The notes under the pieces are model-generated. The model did not search any database. It was given only the letters and a program-made list of their open reading frames with translations, and was not told where the DNA came from. A program made the position numbers and the translations under genes. DNA of 44,290 nucleotides from JBKPNX01 sp046732855 (GTDB lineage Bacteria > Pseudomonadota > Alphaproteobacteria > Geminicoccales > Geminicoccaceae), in the NCBI GenBank assembly GCA_046732855.1, contig JBKPNX010000026.1:1-44290 (forward strand), in the 5' to 3' direction. Shown here piece after piece: positions 1 through 8,263 of the stretch (its first letter is position 1; each line of letters starts with the position of its first letter).

Positions 1-2
1 CC

Positions 3-509
3 GTGCCGACCGGCAATCTGCAGCCGCCCCGCCTCGACCTGGGGCCGCGTTTTGCGAGCGACGGTATCGCGGACCGGCAGCCGGCGGCCTTCGGGCCGCC
101 ATACGTTACTCGGGTGCCGCAACCCGATGCCGACGGCAACGATCTGGGCGGCATACGCCTGCCGGCGGTGGCGCTGCCGCTTGGCACCTATACGGGCTGG
201 AACCTGCGCCGCCCCGAAGTCGGCGCCCCGGACAAGCTCGCCCGCTGGTCCGGCTCGTTCATCCCGTTCGCGCCGACCGTGGCGGCGCAGCAGGCGAGCG
301 GCGACCCGCGGCCCTCGCTGGAGGCGCGCTACCCCTCACACGGGGACTACGAACGGCGCAGCGAGGCGGCGGCCACCGCGCTGGTCGGCCAGCGCTTTCT
401 GTTAGCCGAGGACGTACCGAAGATCACACGGCGCGCCGGCGCCTTCTACGAGCGCGTGCTCACGCACCCGATCGACGATCCGTCCTGTGCCTACACGCTG
501 GGGGATTGA
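3..509 (+). CDS. Alpha/beta hydrolase domain protein, C-terminal fragment
   Basis: The reading frame is already open at the left edge, so only about 168 C-terminal residues are present and the true start lies outside. The stretch with VPQPDADGNDLGGIRLP, then TYTGWNLR, GSFIPFAPT, GDPRPSLEARY and FLLAEDVP matches the C-terminal end of the large secreted proteins annotated as alpha/beta hydrolase domain-containing (the Abhydrolase_10 type, as I recall it). The catalytic core is not in the window, so substrate and activity cannot be judged. The gene ends at a TGA only 8 bases from the convergent stop of the next gene. The family assignment rests on motif memory and is fairly secure. The function is unknown. 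Confidence 0.75.
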   Translation: MPTGNLQPPRLDLGPRFASDGIADRQPAAFGPPYVTRVPQPDADGNDLGGIRLPAVALPLGTYTGWNLRRPEVGAPDKLARWSGSFIPFAPTVAAQQASGDPRPSLEARYPSHGDYERRSEAAATALVGQRFLLAEDVPKITRRAGAFYERVLTHPIDDPSCAYTLGD

Positions 510-517
510 CGAGACAG

Positions 518-1633
518 CTATGGGTCGGAACCCGCGATGCGTGCTCGTTCAGGCGTACTGCTCCACGAAATCTCGGCCAGCAGCGCGGCGTGGTCGGACA
601 GAGCGCCGACCGAAACCCCATCGACCATCAGACCGCTCGTGAAGAAATCGATCCGCATTGAGCGCGGCGCCGCGGCGGCGCCGGCAAGGAACAGGTAGTC
701 GACGCGGTCTTCGTGCGGGCGCAGCGTGCCGTCCGCGAGCACGCGCGGCTTGGTGCCGCTGCCGGTCTCCGGGTCTTCGGCGTGTGTCGCCAGCCAGGAG
801 TCGGCAAAGCGGCGCGGCGCCACCGCCGCATCGAGCGTGCGACGCAGGAAGTGGTAGTCGGAGCGCGGATCCTCGCGGTCCACGCGGCTGCCCCGGACGT
901 TGAAGTCGCCGAGCACGATGACCGGGCTCGCGTCACCCTTCGCCTCGCGCCGGATGAACGACGCGAGCTCTTCGATTTGGGCGCGCCGCACCGCGCCGTG
1001 CTCGTCGCCCCCCTGCAGGTGCGTCACAAACACGTCGATCGTGTCGTCGCCACGCGCCAGGCGCGCGTGGAGCGCCCCCTTGGCTGCCAGCACATCCTCC
1101 TCGGCGGCGTGCGTGTAAATGTGACTCCCGGTGCGCACGATCGGCAACCGGCTGGCGAGCGTCAGTTCGTTGCCGACCAGCGGCAGCCAGGAGCCTCCCT
1201 CAATGCTTGGGCCCTGGGCGAACGCGAACATGCGGCCGGACGGCAGGCGCGAGGGCCTGCCGCAGTCGCGGCCCGCGGTCTCGAGCCGCTCGAGGATCTC
1301 GCGACGCCGCTGGTCGTTGATGGTTTCCTGCAAGGCGACGATGTCGAAGCACGCCAGACGTTCGGCGATCGCCTCCGCGCGTTCCGCGACGTTCGGCTTG
1401 TGCCCCGGCCATTCGCGCAGCACATGACTTAACAACGGCAGATCCGGAGTGACGAACTGAACGTTGTAGCTGGCCACCCGCAACGACGCGCCGGGCGCGC
1501 GCGCATCGCCTGCGCCGGCATACGCGCCCGCAGCGACAGCGATGCCCGCGAGCGCGCAAGTCAGGAGCAGGGCCTTCGTTGCCGCGCGGGCGCGCCGGCC
1601 GGCTAGCGATCGGACCGAGGCCGTAAGTCTCAT
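518..1633 (-). CDS. Exported endonuclease/exonuclease/phosphatase-fold protein
   Basis: This is a 371-residue member of the DNase I-like endonuclease/exonuclease/phosphatase superfamily. Visible signature elements in order are ASYNVQF, the metal-binding VALQET, VTHLQGG, VIVLGDFNV and the C-terminal SDHAALLAEI, so the Glu, Asp/Asn and His active-site positions are all present. Residues about 15-38 form a hydrophobic signal or anchor segment after several arginines, so it probably acts outside the cytoplasm. The substrate could be nucleic acid, a phospholipid or another phosphodiester, and nothing in the sequence decides between them. I chose the ATG at 1633 because a GGTGG stretch precedes it and the signal segment follows directly. 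A longer frame reaches 1834 but would run into the start of the divergent methyltransferase gene. Confidence 0.8.
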   Translation of the reverse strand: MRLTASVRSLAGRRARAATKALLLTCALAGIAVAAGAYAGAGDARAPGASLRVASYNVQFVTPDLPLLSHVLREWPGHKPNVAERAEAIAERLACFDIVALQETINDQRRREILERLETAGRDCGRPSRLPSGRMFAFAQGPSIEGGSWLPLVGNELTLASRLPIVRTGSHIYTHAAEEDVLAAKGALHARLARGDDTIDVFVTHLQGGDEHGAVRRAQIEELASFIRREAKGDASPVIVLGDFNVRGSRVDREDPRSDYHFLRRTLDAAVAPRRFADSWLATHAEDPETGSGTKPRVLADGTLRPHEDRVDYLFLAGAAAAPRSMRIDFFTSGLMVDGVSVGALSDHAALLAEISWSSTPERARIAGSDP

Positions 1634-1823
1634 GCTCGTCCACCCGCACGAGCCTGGTATCTGGCGCGGCAACCTCCCGGACCGCCGCTGCACTGTCAAC
1701 CTCATGGCAAGCGGAATCGCCGCTTCGAGGTCGGCGCTGGCATGGTGCACGCCAGGCAATACGCTTATGGTCGGCGCGAGGAGTGCCGGGCACGTGGCTC
1801 CGGGCCAATCGGTGAGGGCGGCC

Positions 1824-3359
1824 ATGGCGACCACAGCGCGAGAGGGACGACGCGGCGGCCGAGCTGCCCGCCGCGAGGCGCGGACCGGGCCGCAGCGGCG
1901 TTGGCTGCCGGTCCTGGAGCGCGCGGTGCCGGTTTACGAGATCCTCGATCCCGAGCGCCTGGAGCTGATCCATCGGGCATCGCTCGACATCCTCGAGCAG
2001 ATCGGCATCGACTTCCGCGACGACGAGGCGAGCCGGATGTGGCGCGCGGCCGGCGCCGAGGTGGAGAGCTATCGGGTGCGCATCCCGGGCGAGCTGCTCA
2101 TGCCCCTGGTTGCCCGAAATCCGAGCCAGTTCGTGGTGCACGCGCGCAATCCTGAGCGCAGCACCGATATCGGCGGCAACAAGGTCGCGTTCGCCCCTAC
2201 TTACGGCTCCCCGTTCGTGTATGACTTCAACAACGAGCGGCGCTACGGCACGCTCGCCGATCTGCACCATTTTCACAAGCTCGCCTATCTGGCGCCGGCG
2301 ATGCACAACACCGGATCGGTAGTGTGCGAGCCGGTCGATATCCCCGTGGCCAAGCGCCATCTGCACATCACCTACAGCGCGCTCAAGCACTCCGACAAAC
2401 CGTTCATGGGTCCGGTGACCGCGCCGGAGCGCGCCGAGGATGCCGTGCGCATGGCCAAGCTCGTGTTCGGCGACGCCTTCGTCGACGCCAACACCGTGAT
2501 GATCTCGCTGGTCAACTGCAACTCGCCGCTCGTGTGGGACGAGACCATGCTCGGCGCGCTCAAGGTCTATGCGCGCGCGAATCAGGCCGTGGTGGTTGCG
2601 CCGTTCGTGCTGGCCGGCGCGAACACGCCGGCGTCCGCCATGGGCGCGCTCGCCCAGCTCAATGCCGAGGCGCTGGCCGGGATCGCGTTCGCCCAGCTGT
2701 GCCGGCCCGGCGCGCCGATGATCTACGGCCACTTCCTGGCGGCCGTGTCGATGAAATCGGGGGCGCCCATGGCGGGCACGCCGGAGCTGGCTTTCATGAA
2801 CTACGCGATCGGTCAGCTGGCCCGGAAGTATAAGCTCCCGCTGCGCTCCTCGGGCATGCTGTGCGGGGCCAAGACCGTCGACGCCCAGGCCGCCTACGAA
2901 TCGGCCCAGACCATGTGGCCGGTGTTCCTCGCCGGCGCCAACTACGTGATGCACGCGGCCGGCTGGATGGAGGCCGGACTCGCAGCGAGCTTCGCCAAGT
3001 TCGTCCTGGACGCCGAGCAGATCGAGATGTTCTACAAGTTCGGCCGGGGCCCGCAGTTCGACGACCTGGACGAGGCGCTGGCCGCCGTGCGCCAGATCGG
3101 GCCGGGCGGTCACTATCTGGGCACCGAGCATACCCAGAGCCATTTCCAGACCGCGTTCTTCATGCCCGAGCTGGCCGACAACAACAGCTTCGAGCAGTGG
3201 CAGCTGGACGGCGCCAAGGACGCCACCACGCGGGCGCTCGAGACGGCACGCCGCATGCTCGACTCCTACGAGCCCCCTGCCCTCGACCCGGCGATCGACG
3301 AGGCCCTGCTCGCCTTCATCCGTGAACGCGAGGCGGTCCTGCCGGACAGCATGGCGTAA
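1824..3359 (+). CDS. Trimethylamine methyltransferase (MttB) family protein, non-pyrrolysine
   Basis: This 511-residue protein belongs to the MttB superfamily, whose members move a methyl group from a methylated amine to a corrinoid protein. Characteristic stretches are YEILDPERLELIHRAS near residue 40, FAPTYGSPFVYD near 120, the TVMISLVNCNSPLVWD block, and SSGMLCGAKTVDAQAAYES. The frame has no internal TAG, so it lacks the pyrrolysine of archaeal MttB. Characterised non-Pyl members act on glycine betaine and related quaternary amines, so a betaine-type substrate is plausible but inferred. The choline transporter genes 1.3 kb downstream on the same strand fit quaternary-amine metabolism. No corrinoid protein or reactivase gene is visible here. 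Start ATG 1824 follows a GAGGG-like stretch. Upstream in-frame starts would overlap the divergent gene. Confidence 0.9.
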   Translation: MATTAREGRRGGRAARREARTGPQRRWLPVLERAVPVYEILDPERLELIHRASLDILEQIGIDFRDDEASRMWRAAGAEVESYRVRIPGELLMPLVARNPSQFVVHARNPERSTDIGGNKVAFAPTYGSPFVYDFNNERRYGTLADLHHFHKLAYLAPAMHNTGSVVCEPVDIPVAKRHLHITYSALKHSDKPFMGPVTAPERAEDAVRMAKLVFGDAFVDANTVMISLVNCNSPLVWDETMLGALKVYARANQAVVVAPFVLAGANTPASAMGALAQLNAEALAGIAFAQLCRPGAPMIYGHFLAAVSMKSGAPMAGTPELAFMNYAIGQLARKYKLPLRSSGMLCGAKTVDAQAAYESAQTMWPVFLAGANYVMHAAGWMEAGLAASFAKFVLDAEQIEMFYKFGRGPQFDDLDEALAAVRQIGPGGHYLGTEHTQSHFQTAFFMPELADNNSFEQWQLDGAKDATTRALETARRMLDSYEPPALDPAIDEALLAFIREREAVLPDSMA

Positions 3360-3569
3360 AGTTAGCATCCGCGCGCCAGCGTCGGGGCATCACGATGCCC
3401 TAGCGCAGCACCCCAAGACCCGCGACGGCGCGAGCGCCCGGTGGTCGGCAACCAGCCACAAGCCGGCGCGGGCGACGTTACCTCTTCCGTGCCGTGCCGT
3501 TTTGTCCCGCGCGGCCGATGCGGGCATCGTTGGCGTCAGGGAGCATTCGGGGGTCAGGGAGGAGAAACC

Positions 3570-4434
3570 ATGAGCTGCGCAGGGAGGCTGTGGGTCGGCG
3601 TGGCGGCGCTCGCCGTATGGGGCGCCAACGACGCGCTCGCGGACGCGGCCACGGTTTATGGCGAGGCCAAGGCGCTCGGCGATGGCTCCGCTTAGGTTTA
3701 TGCGCAGCTCGACGGCGCGCCGCAGGTGATCGGCGTGAGCTTCGATCCGGGCCTGCTCGCAGACCTGCCGACCATGCCGAACACCTGGAGCCGGTGCTTC
3801 GACAAGAACGGCAACGGCCAGATCGATCCGCACGGCGAATGCAACGGCGATTACGAGCTCCGGTTCGCGGTGTCGCACGAGCTGGCGCAGCGCGCGAACA
3901 CGCGGTTCAAATGGGTTAGCATCAACTTCAACCCGATGCGCCACCACCGCCGTCCGCGCCGCCGGCGTGGGCGGTGCCGCAATATGATTTTCACTTCTAT
4001 ATCATGCCGCCCGAGGCGGTGGCGCAGATCCGGCCGGGCGCCTGTTCCGAGCTGATCGACTGCGCGGACTTCAAGCGCACCCAGACGCCGGTGCCCGCCC
4101 GCTACGTGCACTCCGACCTCATCGACGTCGCCGCCGCGGTGCCCGACATGGGCAACCGTCTGATCGATTCCAAGTCGCCCGAACTGGTGACGCAGGGCCA
4201 AGTGTTCCCCCATACTTCATCTTCGGCGCCTACGACGGCCACGTCATTTTCTACGAGCCGATGATCATGCTCCCCCATCTCCAGAGCCGACCCGATACAT
4301 GCGCGCCGATCAAACAGCCGCAGGCATGGGAGACCGAAGGCTACTACCCGACCCGGTACTGCATCCGTTACCGGGCGGACGGCGAGAGATACGCCGTGTC
4401 GCTCGAGGATTTCGTCTACCGCGCCGCAGACTAG
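3570..4434 (+). pseudogene. DUF5602/TTHB210-like exported protein, broken by a stop and two frameshifts
   Basis: The gene starts at ATG 3570 after GGAGGAGA and opens with a signal peptide ending in NDALADA. It is interrupted by an in-frame TAG at 3693-3695. It continues in the same frame through NTWSRCFDKNGNGQIDPHGE to about 3944, resumes in a second frame at AVPQYDFHFYIMPPEAV and runs to about 4207, then resumes in a third frame at FIFGAYDGHVIFYEPM. It ends at the TAG 4432-4434 after EDFVYRAAD. Both shifts equal a one-base loss, and the second lies at a run of five C. The joined product would be about 288 residues and resembles proteins I remember as DUF5602 or TTHB210-like. Function is unknown. 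Three separate lesions favour true decay, but the homopolymer shift alone could be a sequencing error. Confidence 0.8.
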
Positions 4435-4648
4435 CCGCGCCGCCGCCGGCTTCGATCGGGCGCTGAATACGGAGCCGCGCGCCGGCGCGGCGGATGAGTA
4501 GCGCACCACTGTCGCGCTCTGCGGTATCCGAGTGCATCTCGCGCAGGCACACCAATCCACCCCATCGAGCGTCCGGGCCGCGCGGTGACCGTAGTACGCG
4601 CCGGCCGTCTTTTGCCGCGCCGGGATTCGGATTAGGCTGGCGGACAAG

Positions 4649-4666
4649 CGCCGATCGTGATCGGCG
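4649..4666. promoter_or_regulatory. 18-bp perfect palindrome upstream of choX
   Basis: CGCCGATC and GATCGGCG are exact reverse complements separated by GT, giving an uninterrupted two-fold symmetric site 35 bases before the choX start. The position suits a repressor operator or a 5' UTR element. A TetR-type regulator such as BetI is a possible binder by analogy with choline genes elsewhere, but no regulator gene is present in the window. Confidence 0.4.
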
Positions 4667-4701
4667 TCCATGAAGCGCGACAACGAGGGAGGTCCCAAAA
4701 C

Positions 4702-5646
4702 ATGCGCGCGCACCAGCTCCTGCCGCTCGGCGTGGCGCTCCTGCTCGCCGGCGGCGCCGCTCATGCGGCCGATCCCGAGAGTTGCCGGACGGTGCGGTTC
4801 TCGGACGTCGGCTGGACCGACATCACCGCGACCACCGGCGTCGCATCGGTGGTACTGCAAGGCCTCGGCTACGAGCCCGAGGTCGAGGTCCTCTCCGTAC
4901 CGGTGACCTACGCCAGCTTGAAGAACCAGGACATCGACGTGTTCCTCGGCAACTGGATGCCCACCATGGAAGCGGACCTGCGGCCGTATCTCGAGGACGG
5001 CTCGGTCGAAAACGTCGGCGTCAATTTAGAGGGCGCCAAGTATACCCTGGCCGTACCCAGCTACCTCGCCGAACAGGGGCTGAAGGACTTCGCCGACGTC
5101 AACAAATTCCGCGACCAGCTCGACGCCAAGATCTACGGCATCGAGCCCGGCAACGATGGCAACCGCCTCATCCTGAACATGATCGATGAGAACAAGTTCG
5201 GCCTGAAGGGGTTCGAGCTGGTCGAGAGCTCCGAGCAGGGCATGCTCGCGCAGGTGGCGCGCGCGGCGCAGGACAAGGAGCCGATCGTGTTCCTCGGGTG
5301 GGAGCCGCATCCGATGAACACCAATTTCGACCTTACGTATCTCTCGGGCGGCGACGAGGTGTTCGGGCCAAACTACGGCGGCGCCACGGTGTATACCAAC
5401 GTGCGCGCGGGCTACCTCGAGGAGTGCCCGAACGTCGGCCAGCTGCTGAAGAAGCTGAAGTTCACGCTCTCCATGGAGAACGAGATCATGGGCGCGATCC
5501 TGAACGACGGACAGGAGGCCGAGGCGGCTGCGAGCAACTGGCTCAAGGAACATCCTGAGGTGCTGGATCGCTGGCTGAACGACGTCACGACGTTCGAGGG
5601 TGAGCCCGGCCTGCCGGCGGTGAAGGAGCATCTGGGCGTTTCCTGA
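4702..5646 (+). CDS. choX: Choline ABC transporter substrate-binding protein ChoX
   Basis: This 314-residue periplasmic protein captures choline for the ChoWV importer. A signal peptide ends at GGAAHA after about 20 residues. The mature part carries the family hallmarks FSDVGWTDITATTG, LSVPVTYASLKNQDIDVFLG, NWMPTMEADL, YGIEPGNDGNRLIL, ESSEQGMLAQVARA, FLGWEPHPMN and GPNYGGATVYTNVRAGY. These match ChoX closely along its whole length and separate it from general glycine-betaine binders. Start ATG 4702 follows GAGGGAGGT at a good distance. It is the first gene of the choXWV unit and has an 18-bp palindrome just upstream. The downstream gap to choW is 84 bases, compatible with one transcript in which the binding protein is made in excess. 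Confidence 0.95.
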   Translation: MRAHQLLPLGVALLLAGGAAHAADPESCRTVRFSDVGWTDITATTGVASVVLQGLGYEPEVEVLSVPVTYASLKNQDIDVFLGNWMPTMEADLRPYLEDGSVENVGVNLEGAKYTLAVPSYLAEQGLKDFADVNKFRDQLDAKIYGIEPGNDGNRLILNMIDENKFGLKGFELVESSEQGMLAQVARAAQDKEPIVFLGWEPHPMNTNFDLTYLSGGDEVFGPNYGGATVYTNVRAGYLEECPNVGQLLKKLKFTLSMENEIMGAILNDGQEAEAAASNWLKEHPEVLDRWLNDVTTFEGEPGLPAVKEHLGVS

Positions 5647-5730
5647 CGCGCGGAAACGCCTCGAATAGGCCCGCGGCAGCGTGCAGGTACCTCGGCGTCG
5701 TTCCGGTGACCGCGGCGGCTGGAGGAGGCG

Positions 5731-6579
5731 ATGGAGGACTGGCTCACCGCCTACAAGATCCCGATCGGCAAGTGGATCGCGAGCTTCGTCAAGTTCCTGA
5801 ACGAGCATGCCGCGTTCGCGTTCAACGCCGTCTCGGACGGGCTCGGCTTCCTGATCGACGGCCTGATCGACCTGATGCACGCGACGCCGCCTCTGCTGCT
5901 GGTGGCGATCTTCGCCGGCCTCGCGTATTGGCTCCACCGGTCGGTCGGCCTGGTCGCGCTGGTGGTCGGCTCGCTCCTCTTGATCATGAACCAGGGTTAT
6001 TGGGCCGAGACCGTCGAAACGCTCGCCCTCGTGATCTTCGCCACGGGCCTGTGCATGCTGATCGGCGTGCCGATCGGCATCGCCGCGGCGCACCGGCCTT
6101 GGCTGTACACCGCAATCCGTCCGATCCTCGACCTGATGCAGACCATCCCGACCTTCGTCTACCTGATTCCGGCGCTGATCCTGTTCGGTCTCGGGGTCGT
6201 GCCGGGGCTGATCTCGACCATCATCTTCGCCATCCCAGCGCCGATCCGGCTGACCTACCTCGGCGTGGCGTCGGCCCCCAAGCCGCTGATCGAGGCGGGC
6301 GAAGCATTCGGCGCGACGCGGCGCCAGCTGCTGTGGAAGGTCGAGCTGCCGCACGCCATGCCGACCATCATGGCCGGCCTCACCCAGTGCATCATGCTGT
6401 CCTTGTCGATGGTCGTGATCGCCGCGCTGGTCGGCGCGGGCGGGCTCGGCAAGCCGGTCGTGCGCGCGCTGAATTCGGTCAATATCGCCCAGGGTTTCGA
6501 GGCTGGCCTTGCGATCGTGCTGGTCGCGATCCTGCTCGATCGCGTGTGCAAGCAGCGCGGCGCCGCAGCCGGGAGCTGA
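5731..6579 (+). CDS. choW: Choline ABC transporter permease ChoW
   Basis: This 282-residue inner-membrane permease provides the channel of the choline importer. It has about six to seven hydrophobic segments between residues 45 and 275. The cytoplasmic coupling region reads EAGEAFGATRRQLLWKVELPHAMPTI, here noted only by its EAGEAFGA core, and is the usual EAA loop that contacts the ATPase. The segments DLMQTIPTFVYLIPA and AALVGAGGLGKPVVRALN are typical of the betaine/choline permease family. An excellent GGAGGAG sits seven bases before ATG 5731. The stop is three bases from the choV start, so the two are almost certainly co-translated. Confidence 0.95.
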   Translation: MEDWLTAYKIPIGKWIASFVKFLNEHAAFAFNAVSDGLGFLIDGLIDLMHATPPLLLVAIFAGLAYWLHRSVGLVALVVGSLLLIMNQGYWAETVETLALVIFATGLCMLIGVPIGIAAAHRPWLYTAIRPILDLMQTIPTFVYLIPALILFGLGVVPGLISTIIFAIPAPIRLTYLGVASAPKPLIEAGEAFGATRRQLLWKVELPHAMPTIMAGLTQCIMLSLSMVVIAALVGAGGLGKPVVRALNSVNIAQGFEAGLAIVLVAILLDRVCKQRGAAAGS

Positions 6580-6582
6580 CGC

Positions 6583-7770
6583 TTGCCTGAGGTCGATTTC
6601 CGCCACGTCGACATCATCTTCGGGCCGAACCCCCGCGCGGCGCTCGCGTTGTTGGATCGCGGCGAGGAGCGCGCGGCGATCCTCGAGCGGACCGGCCACG
6701 TGGTCGGCGTGGCGGACGCCAGCATCGCGATCGAGGAAGGCGAGATCTGCGTGCTGATGGGCCTGTCCGGCTCGGGCAAATCGACCCTCCTGCGCTGCGT
6801 CAACGGCCTCAACAAGGCGACCCGCGGCGAGATCCTGGTCGACGACGAAAGCGGCCCGGTCGACGTCGCCCGGTGCGATCCCGCGACCTTGCGCCGGCTG
6901 CGCACCCGCCGCATCGCCATGGTGTTCCAGCAGTTCGCGCTGCTGCCATGGCGCACGGTCGCCGAGAACGTCGGCTTCGGCCTGGAGCTGCGCGGCATGG
7001 CCAAGCCCGAGCGCGACCGGGTGGTCGCCGAGAAGCTGAAATTGGTCGGGCTCGAGCAGTGGCAGGGCAAGTACGCCCATGAGCTCTCGGGCGGCATGCA
7101 GCAGCGGGTCGGCCTCGCCCGCGCGTTCGCCACCGACGCCGACATCCTGCTGATGGACGAGCCGTTCTCCGCGCTCGACCCCCTGATCCGCACGCGCCTC
7201 CAGGACGAGCTCCTCGCACTGCAGCGTTCGCTCAGGAAAACCATCATCTTCGTCTCGCACGATCTGGACGAGGCGATGAAGCTCGGCAGCCACATCGCGA
7301 TCATGGAGGCCGGCCGGATCGTCCAGTACGGCGAACCCGAGGACATCGTGCTCAATCCGGCCAACGACTATGTCGCCGACTTCGTCGCGCACATGAACCC
7401 GCTGAACGTGCTCACCGGCACCTCGTTGATGACCCCGGTCGCTTCGATCGCCCGCTGCGGCGATCGGATCCTGCTCGACCGCAACCAGCGCGTCGTGATG
7501 GCGCTCGGCGCCGACGGCGCGCCACGGGGGGTCACCATCGTCGACCGGCCCGGCCGCATCGTGTCCTACGCGGACGGCTTCGACCTGGCGGCGCTCGAGC
7601 GCGACGTCGTGGTCGCGGCGCCGCCCGAGATCAAGCTGCGCACCGCGCTCGAGATCCGCCACCGCACCGGCAACCCGCTCGCGCTGGTCGGGGACGGCAA
7701 GCTGGTCGGAGTGATCGGCGACGAGGAGATCTACCGCGGCATCCTGCGCCAGACCGGCATTGCTGAATAA
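6583..7770 (+). CDS. choV: Choline ABC transporter ATP-binding protein ChoV
   Basis: This 395-residue ATPase powers the choline importer from the cytoplasmic face. Walker A reads GLSGSGKSTLLR near residue 64, the Q-loop region is MVFQQFALLPWR, the signature is LSGGMQQRVGLARA, Walker B is ILLMDEPFSALDP and the switch His lies in FVSHDLDEA. The C-terminal third after DFVAHMNPLNVL holds a CBS-like regulatory region typical of the long betaine/choline ATPases. I chose the TTG at 6583, three bases after choW. The sequence from this TTG (PEVDFRHVDIIFG) matches the usual N-terminus of ChoV. The upstream end of choW provides GGGAGC as a weak ribosome site. Confidence 0.95.
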   Translation: MPEVDFRHVDIIFGPNPRAALALLDRGEERAAILERTGHVVGVADASIAIEEGEICVLMGLSGSGKSTLLRCVNGLNKATRGEILVDDESGPVDVARCDPATLRRLRTRRIAMVFQQFALLPWRTVAENVGFGLELRGMAKPERDRVVAEKLKLVGLEQWQGKYAHELSGGMQQRVGLARAFATDADILLMDEPFSALDPLIRTRLQDELLALQRSLRKTIIFVSHDLDEAMKLGSHIAIMEAGRIVQYGEPEDIVLNPANDYVADFVAHMNPLNVLTGTSLMTPVASIARCGDRILLDRNQRVVMALGADGAPRGVTIVDRPGRIVSYADGFDLAALERDVVVAAPPEIKLRTALEIRHRTGNPLALVGDGKLVGVIGDEEIYRGILRQTGIAE

Positions 7771-7826
7771 CGGCGGCGGGAGGATCGCTGGCTCCCGCCA
7801 AATCTGTGTCGAGCGGAGGGATCGCG

Positions 7827-8198
7827 ATGAGCAAAGCCGAAGTCATCGAGGCGTACGAGCGCTATCTGCAGGCGTTTCTGGCCGACGACCTCGCCACGAT
7901 TGACTCATTGGTGCAGTACCCGCTTGCCTACATCGGCGAGGGCAAGGTCAGCATGGTGGACGAGTATCCGATCAAGCCGTCGGCGTTGATGGCCGCGACC
8001 GGCTGGCACACCAGCATCGGCATGGAATACGAGGTAGTGGGGGTGAGCGCGACCAAAGCGCATCTGGTCCTGAAGCGCGGCACGCGGGTGCGCCGGGACG
8101 GCAGCCCGATCGAGAACGTCCACGCTTTCTACGCATGGACCAAGACCGCCGACGGCTGGCGGATCTTCGCCATCTCGGACGTCACGGTCGCCGTCTGA
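7827..8198 (+). CDS. NTF2/SnoaL-like small protein
   Basis: This small protein of 123 residues starts at ATG 7827 with GGAGGG six bases upstream. The N-terminal helix SKAEVIEAYERYLQAFLADD, followed by alternating strands and ending in AFYAWTKTADGWRIFAISDV, is the pattern of NTF2/SnoaL-like cone-shaped folds. Such folds bind or convert small ligands, but no catalytic set can be recognised. It lies 56 bases after choV on the same strand and probably belongs to that transcript, which hints at a role linked to choline or betaine use. That link is inference from position only. Confidence 0.75.
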   Translation: MSKAEVIEAYERYLQAFLADDLATIDSLVQYPLAYIGEGKVSMVDEYPIKPSALMAATGWHTSIGMEYEVVGVSATKAHLVLKRGTRVRRDGSPIENVHAFYAWTKTADGWRIFAISDVTVAV

Positions 8199-8235
8199 AG
8201 TAAGGGCGACGGCGCTGTGAGGTCGAAGAGGACTA

Positions 8236-8250
8236 CTTCACCGAGTGAAG
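8236..8250. terminator. Short hairpin between convergent genes
   Basis: CTTCAC and GTGAAG pair perfectly across a CGA loop between the stops of the NTF2-like gene and ppk2. It could end transcription from either side, but neither flank has a T run, so intrinsic termination is uncertain. Confidence 0.3.
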
Positions 8251-8263
8251 GACGACCGAGCCC

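Noticed and set aside
4466..4493. GC-rich inverted repeat after the DUF5602-like pseudogene
   Set aside because: It could be an old terminator, but it has no T run and similar GC repeats occur widely in the window.
5026..7662. Open frame of 878 codons on the minus strand opposite choXWV
   Set aside because: The plus-strand genes are unmistakable, and the antisense product is low-complexity Asp/Arg/His-rich sequence without recognisable domains.
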